Positions 43,967 through 53,004 of a DNA stretch of 64,000 nucleotides are shown here, piece after piece. The DNA comes from Gramella jeungdoensis (GTDB lineage: Bacteria > Bacteroidota > Bacteroidia > Flavobacteriales > Flavobacteriaceae). The stretch spans positions 62,001 to 126,000 of the forward strand of contig NZ_JAMSCK010000005.1 in NCBI RefSeq assembly GCF_023805255.1. Reading direction: 5' to 3'. Each line of letters starts with the position of its first letter. Positions within the stretch are counted from its first letter, which is position 1. Below the pieces are notes generated by a model. The model was not told where the DNA came from. It saw only the letters and a program-made list of their open reading frames with translations, and ran no database searches. A program made the position numbers and the translations under genes.

Positions 43967-44914
43967 TTAAAATAATTCTAGGTCGCCAATACTGTTATTC
44001 CAATTCCTTATTTCTAATAGACAGGAAAATTCGGGCTCCATTAGGTTTAATTCGCGTACTGTAAGAATCGGTCCATAGCCACCCTTTATCAACAAACCAT
44101 CTAAAGGAAGAATTTCCGGTGCAAAACTTATTACATGAGCTCCCAGCCTTTGAGCCAGTCTCTTTAAGACCTTATTTAAATCAGAGTGTACTAACGTTTC
44201 GTTCCTATATATACACTCAGAGATCCTAAATTCCCTAATAGCTTTTCTTTTTTTGATATACGAAGCAATATAGAAATCATCAGTTGCTAGAACATCATAT
44301 TTGCGCAAAGGGTTTTTTTCATACCTCCATTCCAAAAACTCCCTACTTTTAGGGGTAAACAATTTGTCTTCTCCCTCCCATTTCTCATTCCATTTATCAC
44401 AAAGTTCTTTGATACTTTCTTCAGAATGAATATTAATTTTATAATCATCGGTTTTGTTTACAGAGGAAAAAAAAGATGAAATTGATGGTTTTAAGGCAAC
44501 ATTCACTTTCCCAACAACTTTCCATCCCATTTTAAGGTAACCAGGCCTGCTTTGTTCATTTGGAGTATTAAAGATAAAATTATTTCCATGAACTTTGGCT
44601 ACCTCTACCGCCTTTAATGTCAATTTCTTAAAAATACCACGCCCCTGATATTCTGGAAGAGTAGCTGTATCAACAGCTCTTAAAGCTTTGTAAACTTTAT
44701 TGTTCTTTTTCCACTCCCACCTCATAAAGGCTCTAACCCCAACAATTCTTTTGTCCTCTTCAGCTACCAACACAAGAGAAGCTCCAAACGGGTTGACGAT
44801 ATGCTTAAAGCTCCAGATTTTTTCAGAAAGTGGCAGATCATCTACTCCCAGGCTGGCTTTAAGCACCTTAACAATTTCAGGAATATCATTTGAATTGGCT
44901 TCTCTTATTATCAT
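43967..44914 (-). CDS. GNAT-family N-acetyltransferase
   Basis: The N-terminal 150 residues form a GNAT domain with the acetyl-CoA loop QGRGIF at 90-95 (Q/RxxGxG/A motif) and TPNEQSRPGYLKMGW. The second half is not a familiar domain and resembles the tail of FemAB-like or sugar N-acyltransferases. Presumably it acylates an amino sugar or amino-acid substituent. It overlaps the GT4 gene upstream by four bases, within a minus-strand operon. Confidence 0.75.
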   Translation of the reverse strand: MIIREANSNDIPEIVKVLKASLGVDDLPLSEKIWSFKHIVNPFGASLVLVAEEDKRIVGVRAFMRWEWKKNNKVYKALRAVDTATLPEYQGRGIFKKLTLKAVEVAKVHGNNFIFNTPNEQSRPGYLKMGWKVVGKVNVALKPSISSFFSSVNKTDDYKINIHSEESIKELCDKWNEKWEGEDKLFTPKSREFLEWRYEKNPLRKYDVLATDDFYIASYIKKRKAIREFRISECIYRNETLVHSDLNKVLKRLAQRLGAHVISFAPEILPLDGLLIKGGYGPILTVRELNLMEPEFSCLLEIRNWNNSIGDLELF

Positions 44915-46023
44915 TTTTTTAGAACACTTAAGTAGGTCGACTCTAATTCGTTTACCATATTTCTCATACTAAAGTTATCCACAACCCTGGATCTGGCACC
45001 TTTTTTAAGATTATTTAGAAGGGCCCGGTTATTAATTAACTTAAGACAATGTTCAGCTAACTTATTATGATTATTTATTTGACAAAGCATTCCAGATTCA
45101 CCATCAAACACTGCTTCTTTTACTCCCCCGGCAGAGGTAGAGATTATTGCACACTCCATACTCATTGCCTCCAGTAAAGCAACAGGTAAACCCTCAAAAG
45201 ATGAACTCATCATAAAAATATCCATTGCAGAAAAGAAAGAAACAGTATCAGTTTGCAATCCCGGGAAAACAAGTCTAGATTCCAGTCCATACTGTTGAGA
45301 CAGGCTTTTTATTTTATCCTCTTCGGGGCCTGCACCTACTAAAATACCATAAACATCAGGGTTTTGCTCTACAATTAATTTAAAAGCCTTCAACCAGGCT
45401 GGAAGATTTTTCTGTTCCCGAAAAACAGCAATATTTCCAATTACAATCGCATTGACAGGAATATTATATTTTTCGCGAATATTGATACCTTTTTGTATAT
45501 CTCTCTTAAATTTTTCAGTATTAACACCATTCAATAAGGTTCTAACCGGGATTTTGGGATTAATATTCTTTTTTATAGAATCTGAAGCATCGTTCGAAAC
45601 ACCCAAAGCCATACTTTGCCAGTTAAAACTTAGTTTGTTCAGGTTCTTTGTTGCAATATGATATCTTTCCTGTATATTATGTTCAGTATATACAACAGGT
45701 ATAGCCGTCTTTTTAAAAATGAGCCTTGCCAAAAATCCAGACCAGGGTAAATGAGCATGAATTAACCTAATATCATTATCCTTACAATATTTGATAACTT
45801 TGGAATGCTTCAGAATAAGTTCAACGTTATTTTTTGCCGAAAAGCAAGTAACTTTCCCTCCTTTTGCTTTAATTTCATTAACCATCTGATCCTTCCACGG
45901 AAGGAAATATATATAATGAAATTCAAACTTTTCAGAATGAAGGCAAAGGGTTTCGGGAAGTAACATCTCTGCCCCTCCTCTACCGAGCGATTTTATTATA
46001 TGAAGGATTTTAATTTTCCTCAT
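44911..46023 (-). CDS. GT4 glycosyltransferase
   Basis: A 370-residue GT-B enzyme. It shows LGRGGAEMLLPE near 13 (acceptor-side Gly-rich loop), VIGNIAVFREQKNLPAWLKAF near 188 and MSSSFEGLPVALLEAMSMECAII near 275 (E-x7-E). No membrane segment. It should add a sugar to the lipid-linked repeat unit at the inner membrane. The following genes on the same strand overlap, so it belongs to the 46.0-to-41.8 kb operon. Confidence 0.88.
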   Translation of the reverse strand: MRKIKILHIIKSLGRGGAEMLLPETLCLHSEKFEFHYIYFLPWKDQMVNEIKAKGGKVTCFSAKNNVELILKHSKVIKYCKDNDIRLIHAHLPWSGFLARLIFKKTAIPVVYTEHNIQERYHIATKNLNKLSFNWQSMALGVSNDASDSIKKNINPKIPVRTLLNGVNTEKFKRDIQKGINIREKYNIPVNAIVIGNIAVFREQKNLPAWLKAFKLIVEQNPDVYGILVGAGPEEDKIKSLSQQYGLESRLVFPGLQTDTVSFFSAMDIFMMSSSFEGLPVALLEAMSMECAIISTSAGGVKEAVFDGESGMLCQINNHNKLAEHCLKLINNRALLNNLKKGARSRVVDNFSMRNMVNELESTYLSVLKK

Positions 46024-46068
46024 GCAGTAGATTGAAGCTAGAATTCAAAAATAATCGGTAAAATTAAG

Positions 46069-47148
46069 CTATTGAGATTGCTCAACAAGCTTTTGATAGG
46101 AATTAACGAATTTTAACGCAATTTGGTCATTCATATAATGGTTTCGTACCAGATTAAATGCTTCTTCAACCTTATTAAAATCATTTTTTATTAAAATATC
46201 AAGAACCGACCCTGCAAAAGATGATTCATCATTTTTTAAAATCAAGATTCCAGTATCATCATTTAAAACTTCAGATACACCTCCTACATTATAAGCCACT
46301 ACCGGAGTTTTACAATACATAGCTTCAAGAATCACACCTGGAAGTCCTTCAATTATACTTGGCAATACCAAAATATCTGCAGAATTAATGTAAGACAAAG
46401 GATCATTGACGAAACCATAAAAAGTTATGTGATCTTCCAGTTTAAATTCTTCTACTTTTCTTTCAATATTCACCCTCTCAGGCCCATCCCCCACCAAATG
46501 AAGATGAACATTCGGCATCTTTTCCTGAACTTTTTTAAATATCCGAAGCAACCCTTCATGATTTTTTTCGAAAGTAAAACCTCCAACATGAAGGATATGT
46601 TTAATTCCAGTTGGTTCTAAAACTTTTACCTTTATCTTAGCGTTTTCTAGTCCAACCTGAATAACTTCTATCTTACCTCTTAAAAAAGGAAAATGCTCCA
46701 GCAAATCCTTCTTAGAGGCATGAGAAACAGAAATCACTTTAGAAATGCTTTTGTAGAATAAGACGTTTATACTTTTTTGAATCCTGGAATTAAGATATCT
46801 TCCTACCTCGCTAGCATTTCTAACTACGATAGGCTGTGTCCATTTAAAAACATTTTTGGAGAGCACAGCATACTTAAGGCTATCACCAGCATTTACCTGC
46901 ACTAAACAAGGTTTAAAACTCTTTATTATAATGGCGAGTTTTTTCCATGCCTTAAAATCAATAAATCTACTTTTCGAATTAGCACTCAAAGACTCTATAG
47001 GATCAGGCCAGGGCAGATTAGCCTCACCATCATAAACAGATATTATTTTTACTTTGTGACCAATTTTTGTGAGCTGACCAGAAAGCTGACAGGTGAATAT
47101 CTCGGCGCCCCTGCTTTGAGGTTTATGAATTATTTGGAGAATTTTCAA
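46069..47148 (-). CDS. GT4 glycosyltransferase
   Basis: A 359-residue GT-B enzyme with QSRGAEIFTCQL near 12, ILHVGGFTFEKNHEGLLRIF near 185 and LPSIIEGLPGVILEAMYCKTPVV near 265. It is related to but not close to the neighbouring GT4. It starts the minus-strand group that ends at asnB. The upstream spacer of 364 bases contains only a short orphan reading frame and the sulfotransferase promoter element. Confidence 0.88.
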   Translation of the reverse strand: MKILQIIHKPQSRGAEIFTCQLSGQLTKIGHKVKIISVYDGEANLPWPDPIESLSANSKSRFIDFKAWKKLAIIIKSFKPCLVQVNAGDSLKYAVLSKNVFKWTQPIVVRNASEVGRYLNSRIQKSINVLFYKSISKVISVSHASKKDLLEHFPFLRGKIEVIQVGLENAKIKVKVLEPTGIKHILHVGGFTFEKNHEGLLRIFKKVQEKMPNVHLHLVGDGPERVNIERKVEEFKLEDHITFYGFVNDPLSYINSADILVLPSIIEGLPGVILEAMYCKTPVVAYNVGGVSEVLNDDTGILILKNDESSFAGSVLDILIKNDFNKVEEAFNLVRNHYMNDQIALKFVNSYQKLVEQSQ

Positions 47149-47512
47149 TACTTGTTTATTTAATAATATTTCTGAATATCCTTTTCCCTAACAGAAATAA
47201 GAATATTCTCTGAGCAAAAATAACTTTTACGATCATATAACGTAGATATTTTTGGAATTTGGCTTTCTTAATGTATAAAACAATTTAGTAAATAATTCCA
47301 ATAAATACTTACAATAAGAATTGGTAACCTAATTAAAATCTATTTTAATTCAATAAAAAATTGATAATTTCCATTATTAAATTAACACTAACACGTTTGA
47401 GCATGTTAACTAAATTATAATCTCCGATCATCCTCGCAAAAAATAATATATTTGCAATCCGTTATTAAGTTACTTTAAACCAGTATTTACCTAATCCGAA
47501 AAATCTAAAAAT
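47149..47512. other. Divergent intergenic region with orphan 42-codon minus-strand frame
   Basis: Very AT-rich. On the minus strand a frame of about 42 codons (roughly 47284-47156), rich in basic and hydrophobic residues (AQRIFLFLLGKRIFRNIIK at its end), stops eight bases before the GT4 gene; it has no convincing start. On the plus strand a -7 element lies at 47447-47454. Nothing else recognised. Confidence 0.4.
47447..47454 (+). promoter_or_regulatory. -7 promoter element of the sulfotransferase gene
   Basis: Perfect TATATTTG, 58 bases before the ATG at 47513. No good -33 element is seen. Confidence 0.45.
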
Positions 47513-48349
47513 ATGAACGGCCTCTTTATCGTGGGAAATAAGAGAAGTGGATCCACTCATCTCATGCATTTGCTAAATCTTCATGATGAAGTTTTTGTTT
47601 CCAACGAATCAGATATTGTATGGATTCTTTATAATTACCATAATAATAAGGAAATAGAACCTTACCCTTACGGATCTCCGGCAGGTATGAACCAATCTTT
47701 GGAGATCGCAGGCCATATTTTGGACAAAAATGCTTCGGTGAGAGAGAATTTTGAAAAATATCAGAGACATTTAATGGAGAAAGGATTTCTTTCTGAAAAA
47801 GCCTCACATAAGAAAAGTCTGAAGTACATCGGAGATCAAAAACCATATCAAAATATCGATCCTACTATGATGCCGTTTATTATTAAAAACTTTCCTAATG
47901 CAAAGTTCATCCATCTTGTAAGGCATCCTTTCGAAGTTGTAAGAAGTTCCATGAAGTTTGCAAATGGAACGGGTGGTTTTATATGGAAAAATATGAGCCC
48001 AGAGCAAATCATGGAAAAATGGGAGATGCATGAAAACTGGGTGAAAGATGCAAGAAAAAAATATGACCTGGATATTATAGACCTACGATATGATCGATTA
48101 ATTTCCAACCCGAAAAAGGAAATGGCTAGGATATTTAAGTTTCTAGGAGTTAATTTCGATTCGAACCTACTTAATAATTGCAAAGAGATTACGAAGCCTA
48201 ATTTCAAGCCAATTACAACTTATAATCTCACTAAGAGCCAAAAACAACTACTTAAGGAATATAATATGAAAACTTCTTTTTCCTGGCTTGATTTAAAAGT
48301 TTTTCCAAAAATTTCCAGGTATTACTATAGAGCTTTCAAGAATAGATAA
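47513..48349 (+). CDS. PAPS-dependent sulfotransferase
   Basis: A 278-residue sulfotransferase. The 5'-phosphosulfate loop is GNKRSGSTHLMHLL (residues 8-21) and the 3'-phosphate-binding segment is KFIHLVRHPFEVVRSSMKF near 130, with the conserved Arg and Ser. Cytoplasmic, no signal peptide. It presumably sulfates a sugar of the surface polysaccharide. This fits the cysN fragment at the right edge of the window, which belongs to sulfate activation. It is the first of two plus-strand genes. Confidence 0.85.
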   Translation: MNGLFIVGNKRSGSTHLMHLLNLHDEVFVSNESDIVWILYNYHNNKEIEPYPYGSPAGMNQSLEIAGHILDKNASVRENFEKYQRHLMEKGFLSEKASHKKSLKYIGDQKPYQNIDPTMMPFIIKNFPNAKFIHLVRHPFEVVRSSMKFANGTGGFIWKNMSPEQIMEKWEMHENWVKDARKKYDLDIIDLRYDRLISNPKKEMARIFKFLGVNFDSNLLNNCKEITKPNFKPITTYNLTKSQKQLLKEYNMKTSFSWLDLKVFPKISRYYYRAFKNR

Positions 48350-48397
48350 TTTAAAAAAGTAATTCCAAAACTTGATGAAGCATTTATACCTTAAAAA

Positions 48398-49237
48398 ATG
48401 AAACATTTTTTAATTACCCGATTCAATCTAAGAGCGGCTCACTGGCAGACCTCAAAGACCGGAAATCCTGTACTCACTGAAGATTGGCTTAAAAAAAGGT
48501 TTTTTCTGTTTGAAACTTATTGTTTACCTTCCGTTGTAAATCAGACCCAGCAGAACTTTACTTGGCTAGTTTTCTTTGACACCCATACTCCTACTGAATA
48601 TAGAAGGAGAGCTATTCAGATTTCAAAGGAATATCCTAATTTCTTTCCTGTATTTATAGATGGGATAGAATCTTTAAAAGATTCTTCAATAGAAGAAATC
48701 AAAAAAGAGATTACACCTTCAGATGATTACATTATTACTTCTCGATTAGATAATGATGATATTATTCATAAGAATTATATCAAAACTATACAATGTTTAT
48801 TCCAACCATTAGACAAAACCGTTATTGACCTGAGAATTGGATATCAGGCTACCCTTGGAGAACCCTATAGCCAAATAAGGAATGTTTACAATATTTTTAA
48901 CCCTTATATAAGCCTTATCGAAAGTGTTGATAACTTTAAAACGGTTTTTCATAGGCAGCATAAGGATTGGAAAAACTCAAACTCAGTTATTATTTATGAG
49001 GACCAGAGGTTGTGGTGTGAAGTAGTTCATCATGAAAATGTATTAAATTCTACCAGAAAATTTGCAGTTAGAACCTATTCCTTAAATGCAGAAGATTTTG
49101 GTCAGAAAAAGGGATTTGAACTAACTGATTCTCCTATTAATGTATTCATTTCAAATAATCAGTTATATATTAGGCGATTTTTGTCTAAAATTAAAAATGG
49201 CATAGTATTGAAAATTCCCACCGTTTTCAAATATTAA
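48398..49237 (+). CDS. Putative rhamnosyltransferase-family glycosyltransferase
   Basis: A 279-residue protein. The pattern TRFN near 8, FETYCLPSVVNQTQQNFTWLVFFD at about 44-67 and the acidic SRLDNDDIIHKNYI near 121 is that of the putative rhamnosyltransferase family, a GT2-like group with a DxDD metal site. It follows the sulfotransferase gene by 48 bases. rfbA, rfbB and rfbC are in the same locus, so a dTDP-6-deoxyhexose donor is plausible. The donor identity is not proved. Confidence 0.7.
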   Translation: MKHFLITRFNLRAAHWQTSKTGNPVLTEDWLKKRFFLFETYCLPSVVNQTQQNFTWLVFFDTHTPTEYRRRAIQISKEYPNFFPVFIDGIESLKDSSIEEIKKEITPSDDYIITSRLDNDDIIHKNYIKTIQCLFQPLDKTVIDLRIGYQATLGEPYSQIRNVYNIFNPYISLIESVDNFKTVFHRQHKDWKNSNSVIIYEDQRLWCEVVHHENVLNSTRKFAVRTYSLNAEDFGQKKGFELTDSPINVFISNNQLYIRRFLSKIKNGIVLKIPTVFKY

Positions 49238-49383
49238 AAAATTTCATATTCTTCTAAATTTCTTAGATTTAGGAATAGTATCCGTAAACTTTAGCACTTA
49301 ACTTAAATTTCTTTATATCCAGAAATACGGCTTTTATTAATAAATCTCTCATAAATTAGAATTAGTTGTGATGCTGAGGAATA

Positions 49384-50517
49384 TCATTTATTTAGTAGAT
49401 CTTCGATCATAGTTAGCATTTTTTCATGGACTTTTTCAATATCAAATTTATTTCTGTAAATCTCAAGGCTTCTTTCCCCCATTTTTTCCCTTTGATTTCT
49501 ATCGGTAATCAGCTGCTTTAACTGCTGTGATAATGTTTTGATATCATCCACCGGAAATACCAATGCATTTTTATTTTCTTCAACAACTTCTAAGTTGTTC
49601 GGAATATTAGAACAAATAATAGGTAGGCCAGCCGCTTCAGCCTCAATTAAAGCTCCTGATAAACCTTCATATCTGGATGGAAAAACAAAGACGTCTGAAG
49701 CAGCCAATAATTTTGGCACATCATTTCTATGTCCTAATAATTTCACCTTGCCATTCAAATTATAAAGCTCAATCTTTTCCTTAATTTCTTGCGTAGAATA
49801 CCCTTCTCTTCCTACGATTAAGAGGATAAAATCTTCGTCTAGGTTTTTTAAAGCTTCCAACAATATTGTTTGAGCCTTGGTATATTCATGTCTTCCAACA
49901 TTAATAAGAACAATTTTATTTTTAACATTTAATTTTTCTTTTATGAGATTAAAATTATGCCTATCACCTAAAAACGAATTGGGATATCTACCTCTGGGGA
50001 TATTGGTTATCCGGATACAATCAATGAATAATTTTTTTTGATAATGTTTTGCAACTGTAGTACCATTAGAATGAAAATGATCTACTCCAAAGATTTGTGT
50101 AGTAAAATCCAGACATCTGTATAATTCCAATTTCAACCTGCTTACATTGGGGTCCTTTAGGCGATATGGAGAATAAGTTTGACTTACTAAACTTTCAATG
50201 TGCTTAAACTTCTTTTTGAACATTCGGCTAACTCTAGCAACTAAGTTACTATCAAATAAAACTGAATGAACAATATCTGGCTTAAATTCCTCTACGATCA
50301 GATTAAAGCTTTTCAACTGGGATAAAAAAGAGTCTTCGTTTAAATACGTTATACTCTCAAATCCAAACTCCCTAAAATCATACTCAGGGTCCGCCTTTTT
50401 TAAACATACAATCTTTACTTCATTGTTTGTAGAACTTTTCACCCAACTATAAAATGTAAGTGTAGAAAATTCAGCGCCTCCCGTATACAGAGAATTTATA
50501 AGTAAGATAATTTTCAT
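49384..50517 (-). CDS. GT4 glycosyltransferase
   Basis: A 377-residue GT-B enzyme: LYTGGAEFSTLTF near 12, VLINVGRHEYTKAQTILLEAL near 200 and VFPSRYEGLSGALIEAEAAGLPII near 275. It is the last gene of the right-hand minus-strand operon, four bases after the fusion-protein gene. Role: addition of one sugar to the lipid-linked unit. Confidence 0.88.
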   Translation of the reverse strand: MKIILLINSLYTGGAEFSTLTFYSWVKSSTNNEVKIVCLKKADPEYDFREFGFESITYLNEDSFLSQLKSFNLIVEEFKPDIVHSVLFDSNLVARVSRMFKKKFKHIESLVSQTYSPYRLKDPNVSRLKLELYRCLDFTTQIFGVDHFHSNGTTVAKHYQKKLFIDCIRITNIPRGRYPNSFLGDRHNFNLIKEKLNVKNKIVLINVGRHEYTKAQTILLEALKNLDEDFILLIVGREGYSTQEIKEKIELYNLNGKVKLLGHRNDVPKLLAASDVFVFPSRYEGLSGALIEAEAAGLPIICSNIPNNLEVVEENKNALVFPVDDIKTLSQQLKQLITDRNQREKMGERSLEIYRNKFDIEKVHEKMLTMIEDLLNK

Positions 50518-50521
50518 TCAA

Positions 50522-52168
50522 TTATATTTTAGTTCCCTGTTTATCGATTACCGAAAAGCCTTTTTCAAAATTTACGGTATGTACTGCCTTAATATTATCT
50601 GTCCATTCAGGCACAAGTACATCTACAGGTCGCTCCTCAAATTCGGTTTTTGAAAGTCTTATGATCTCATGGAACTGAACTCCATAACCATAATTAGGAG
50701 CTCCAATCTGGCCCGGCCTGATCAATTTATCTTTCCAGTTAAAAATTTTACCGGCCGGCCTAGCCCCTCTTACATCTCTTGTTACGGGATTAAGAGGATG
50801 TGGCATCCATTTACCACTGAATAAATCTTCTGAATAATAAAGACATAAAAACTGATCGCTAGAACTGCCTATATTGGTTTTTTCAGTACCAAATAAATAC
50901 CAGGTATTATCGTGATAGTATAGGGATGGATCAAATAACTGCTTATCCTCAAAAAGTAAATGGAATTTTTCCCATTTATTGGGGAATTTAGTTGCCTTAT
51001 ATATCCACACTTCATGAGATTGGGCCATTTCTGGTATCATATAATATTGACCACCTTCCTTGAAGATAAATGGATATGACAAATGAAAATCTTCCTCAAT
51101 CACTTTCATAGCATTTGGAGTTAACAGCTGACCTTTATTATCAAACTTCAGATAACTTAAATGAGCATTTTTTCTCTTCTTCTCTAATTCCTCAATAAAT
51201 ACATAATAATGCTGATCCTCAAAAACTACAAATGGGTCAGCCCATTCATAACCTTTAGGTGGAAGTAAGTTTTTATATCTAAAAATGGAGGATTCAACTC
51301 TATTTTTAAGAGAGTATTTATAGGCCAAAGACCATTGGGGGGGTGCATATTTTTCATTAAAGGCTTCTTTTAACCTTCTTACCCAAAAAGAACAAAATAT
51401 CCCAAATGACCTAAGATTACCAGGATCTTTATATAAGGGATAAGAATAGAACATGGATTCTCCAAAATTTTCATCTTTTGATAAAGATAATTGCTCATCT
51501 CTTAGGTCCTTGAGTGAGGAGCACATCAATTCAACCCCTGCCCAGAAAGCGGCATTTTGGTTCCTGTAGAAGGAAGTAGCATCTGTTTTTACAAAAGATT
51601 TTCTTAATACCTTTCCTCCATCCAGATCGGCTGAAATTTTTTGAAGGGTTATCCCTGTAATTGACTCAGATTTGACAACTTCCCAAAATCCGGGTGGCCC
51701 TCCCCTGTTCACCATATTATCCCCGTGGTGTAAGGACCACACACCAAATCTGGCAGCATTTAAAATATCTCCTTTTATGATCCCGAAACCAAACCTTATT
51801 AAAATATCCAAACCATATGACTCTACCTTAGCGACATCTTCTGAAGAAAATTTCACTCCAAAATTTAAAGGCTTAGGTTGTACCCTAATTACAGAAACAT
51901 CTTTAAGGGCCTTTTTCATATCTTTTATCTGGAAGGCATCGTGCTGTACTTTAAAGAACTTTCTGTCAATATAAGTCAAAGCTCTGTAACCTAATTTATT
52001 AATGGATGGTTTGGAAGCTTTTTGATCATTTAAAATTATAAGAGAGAGTTCTAAACCAGATATAAGAAAAATTTGTTCAATTATTTCCTGCTGCCAAAGT
52101 TTAAAATTAAAATTATCACATAAAATTCCTATCTTCAACTCCATCGGTTTTCTCATTTTATCAATCAT
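50522..52168 (-). CDS. Formyltransferase-like / GINT1-like fusion protein
   Basis: A 548-residue two-part protein. Residues about 9-230 have the formyltransferase fold: WSLHHGDNMVNRGGPPGFWEV corresponds to the family N-H-x-S-L-L-P block, and GITLQKISADLDGGKVL to the conserved Asp block. The usual catalytic Asn is replaced (Ser at the aligned place), so activity is doubtful. Residues about 290-548 contain YEWADPFVVFED, FHLSYPFIF and LFDPSLYYHDNTWYLFGT, a five-bladed-propeller-like pattern seen in the N-terminal part of glucosamine inositolphosphorylceramide transferases. The ATG overlaps the upstream GT2 stop by four bases. It may be a glycosyltransferase with a fused acceptor-binding part. 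The exact role is unknown. Confidence 0.7.
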   Translation of the reverse strand: MIDKMRKPMELKIGILCDNFNFKLWQQEIIEQIFLISGLELSLIILNDQKASKPSINKLGYRALTYIDRKFFKVQHDAFQIKDMKKALKDVSVIRVQPKPLNFGVKFSSEDVAKVESYGLDILIRFGFGIIKGDILNAARFGVWSLHHGDNMVNRGGPPGFWEVVKSESITGITLQKISADLDGGKVLRKSFVKTDATSFYRNQNAAFWAGVELMCSSLKDLRDEQLSLSKDENFGESMFYSYPLYKDPGNLRSFGIFCSFWVRRLKEAFNEKYAPPQWSLAYKYSLKNRVESSIFRYKNLLPPKGYEWADPFVVFEDQHYYVFIEELEKKRKNAHLSYLKFDNKGQLLTPNAMKVIEEDFHLSYPFIFKEGGQYYMIPEMAQSHEVWIYKATKFPNKWEKFHLLFEDKQLFDPSLYYHDNTWYLFGTEKTNIGSSSDQFLCLYYSEDLFSGKWMPHPLNPVTRDVRGARPAGKIFNWKDKLIRPGQIGAPNYGYGVQFHEIIRLSKTEFEERPVDVLVPEWTDNIKAVHTVNFEKGFSVIDKQGTKI

Positions 52169-53004
52169 TTATTGAGGCTGAGCAGAATGAACTTTATAAA
52201 TGGTTTAGGTTTCCAGGGCGCAACTTTCCAGGATGCAAAATAAAATCTTTTTGCCAATTTATTTTTGTGAGATTTTTCCAATAAATATCCAAAAAAGTAA
52301 TATATTTTTGACTTTTCATGCTTACTACTATTAAATAAGACTTTATGTTTTTTATACTGATGAATTAAAGAAGGTAATTTGTTGGTAATGGAATTACTCG
52401 TTCTATTTAATGTATCAACATAATAGGTTCCTAATACTTTTTTAATAGTTAGGGTTCTGAGATTATTAACCTGACAAACCCGTATTCCAAGTTCGTAATT
52501 CTCTCCAAAAGTCATTTTTGGATCATATCCCCCTACGGTCTTGAACAGGCTTTTTTTATAACATACACTTCCTGCTAAAAACTGAATGACCCTATTTTTG
52601 TATAAAAACCCCATATTCTTAGGACTAGATATTTTGGTCTCACCATTTACCTCCCTTTTAATACTCCAGAAAATTACATCGTACTCAGAATAGTTATTTT
52701 TTTTTAGAAGTTCTATTAAATTTGGCTCAATAGTATCATCGGAGTCTAAAAAAATTAAATAATCCCCCTTGGCCCTTCCAGCTCCATAATTACGGGCAAC
52801 AGCAACTCCCTGATTTGCTTGGTATAAATAATTAACACGATGATCCCTTAAATAAGGACTAATAATTTCTTTTGTATTATCCGAGGAACCATCATCAACA
52901 AGAATTAACTCCCATTCATTGTTGGTCTGTTCAACCACACTATTTATCGCCTTATTTATGGTCTTAGCTCTGTTATATGTTGGAATTATAAAACTAATCA
53001 TCAT
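52165..53004 (-). CDS. GT2 glycosyltransferase
   Basis: A 279-residue GT-A enzyme. SFIIPTYNRAKTINKAINSVVEQ near 4 and LILVDDGSSDNTKEII near 35 give the nucleotide site; LIFLDSDDTIEPNLIEL near 88 is the DxD region. No membrane helix. Coupled by an 11-base overlap to the preceding GT2 gene and by ATGA to the following fusion gene. Confidence 0.9.
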   Translation of the reverse strand: MMISFIIPTYNRAKTINKAINSVVEQTNNEWELILVDDGSSDNTKEIISPYLRDHRVNYLYQANQGVAVARNYGAGRAKGDYLIFLDSDDTIEPNLIELLKKNNYSEYDVIFWSIKREVNGETKISSPKNMGFLYKNRVIQFLAGSVCYKKSLFKTVGGYDPKMTFGENYELGIRVCQVNNLRTLTIKKVLGTYYVDTLNRTSNSITNKLPSLIHQYKKHKVLFNSSKHEKSKIYYFFGYLLEKSHKNKLAKRFYFASWKVAPWKPKPFIKFILLSLNK

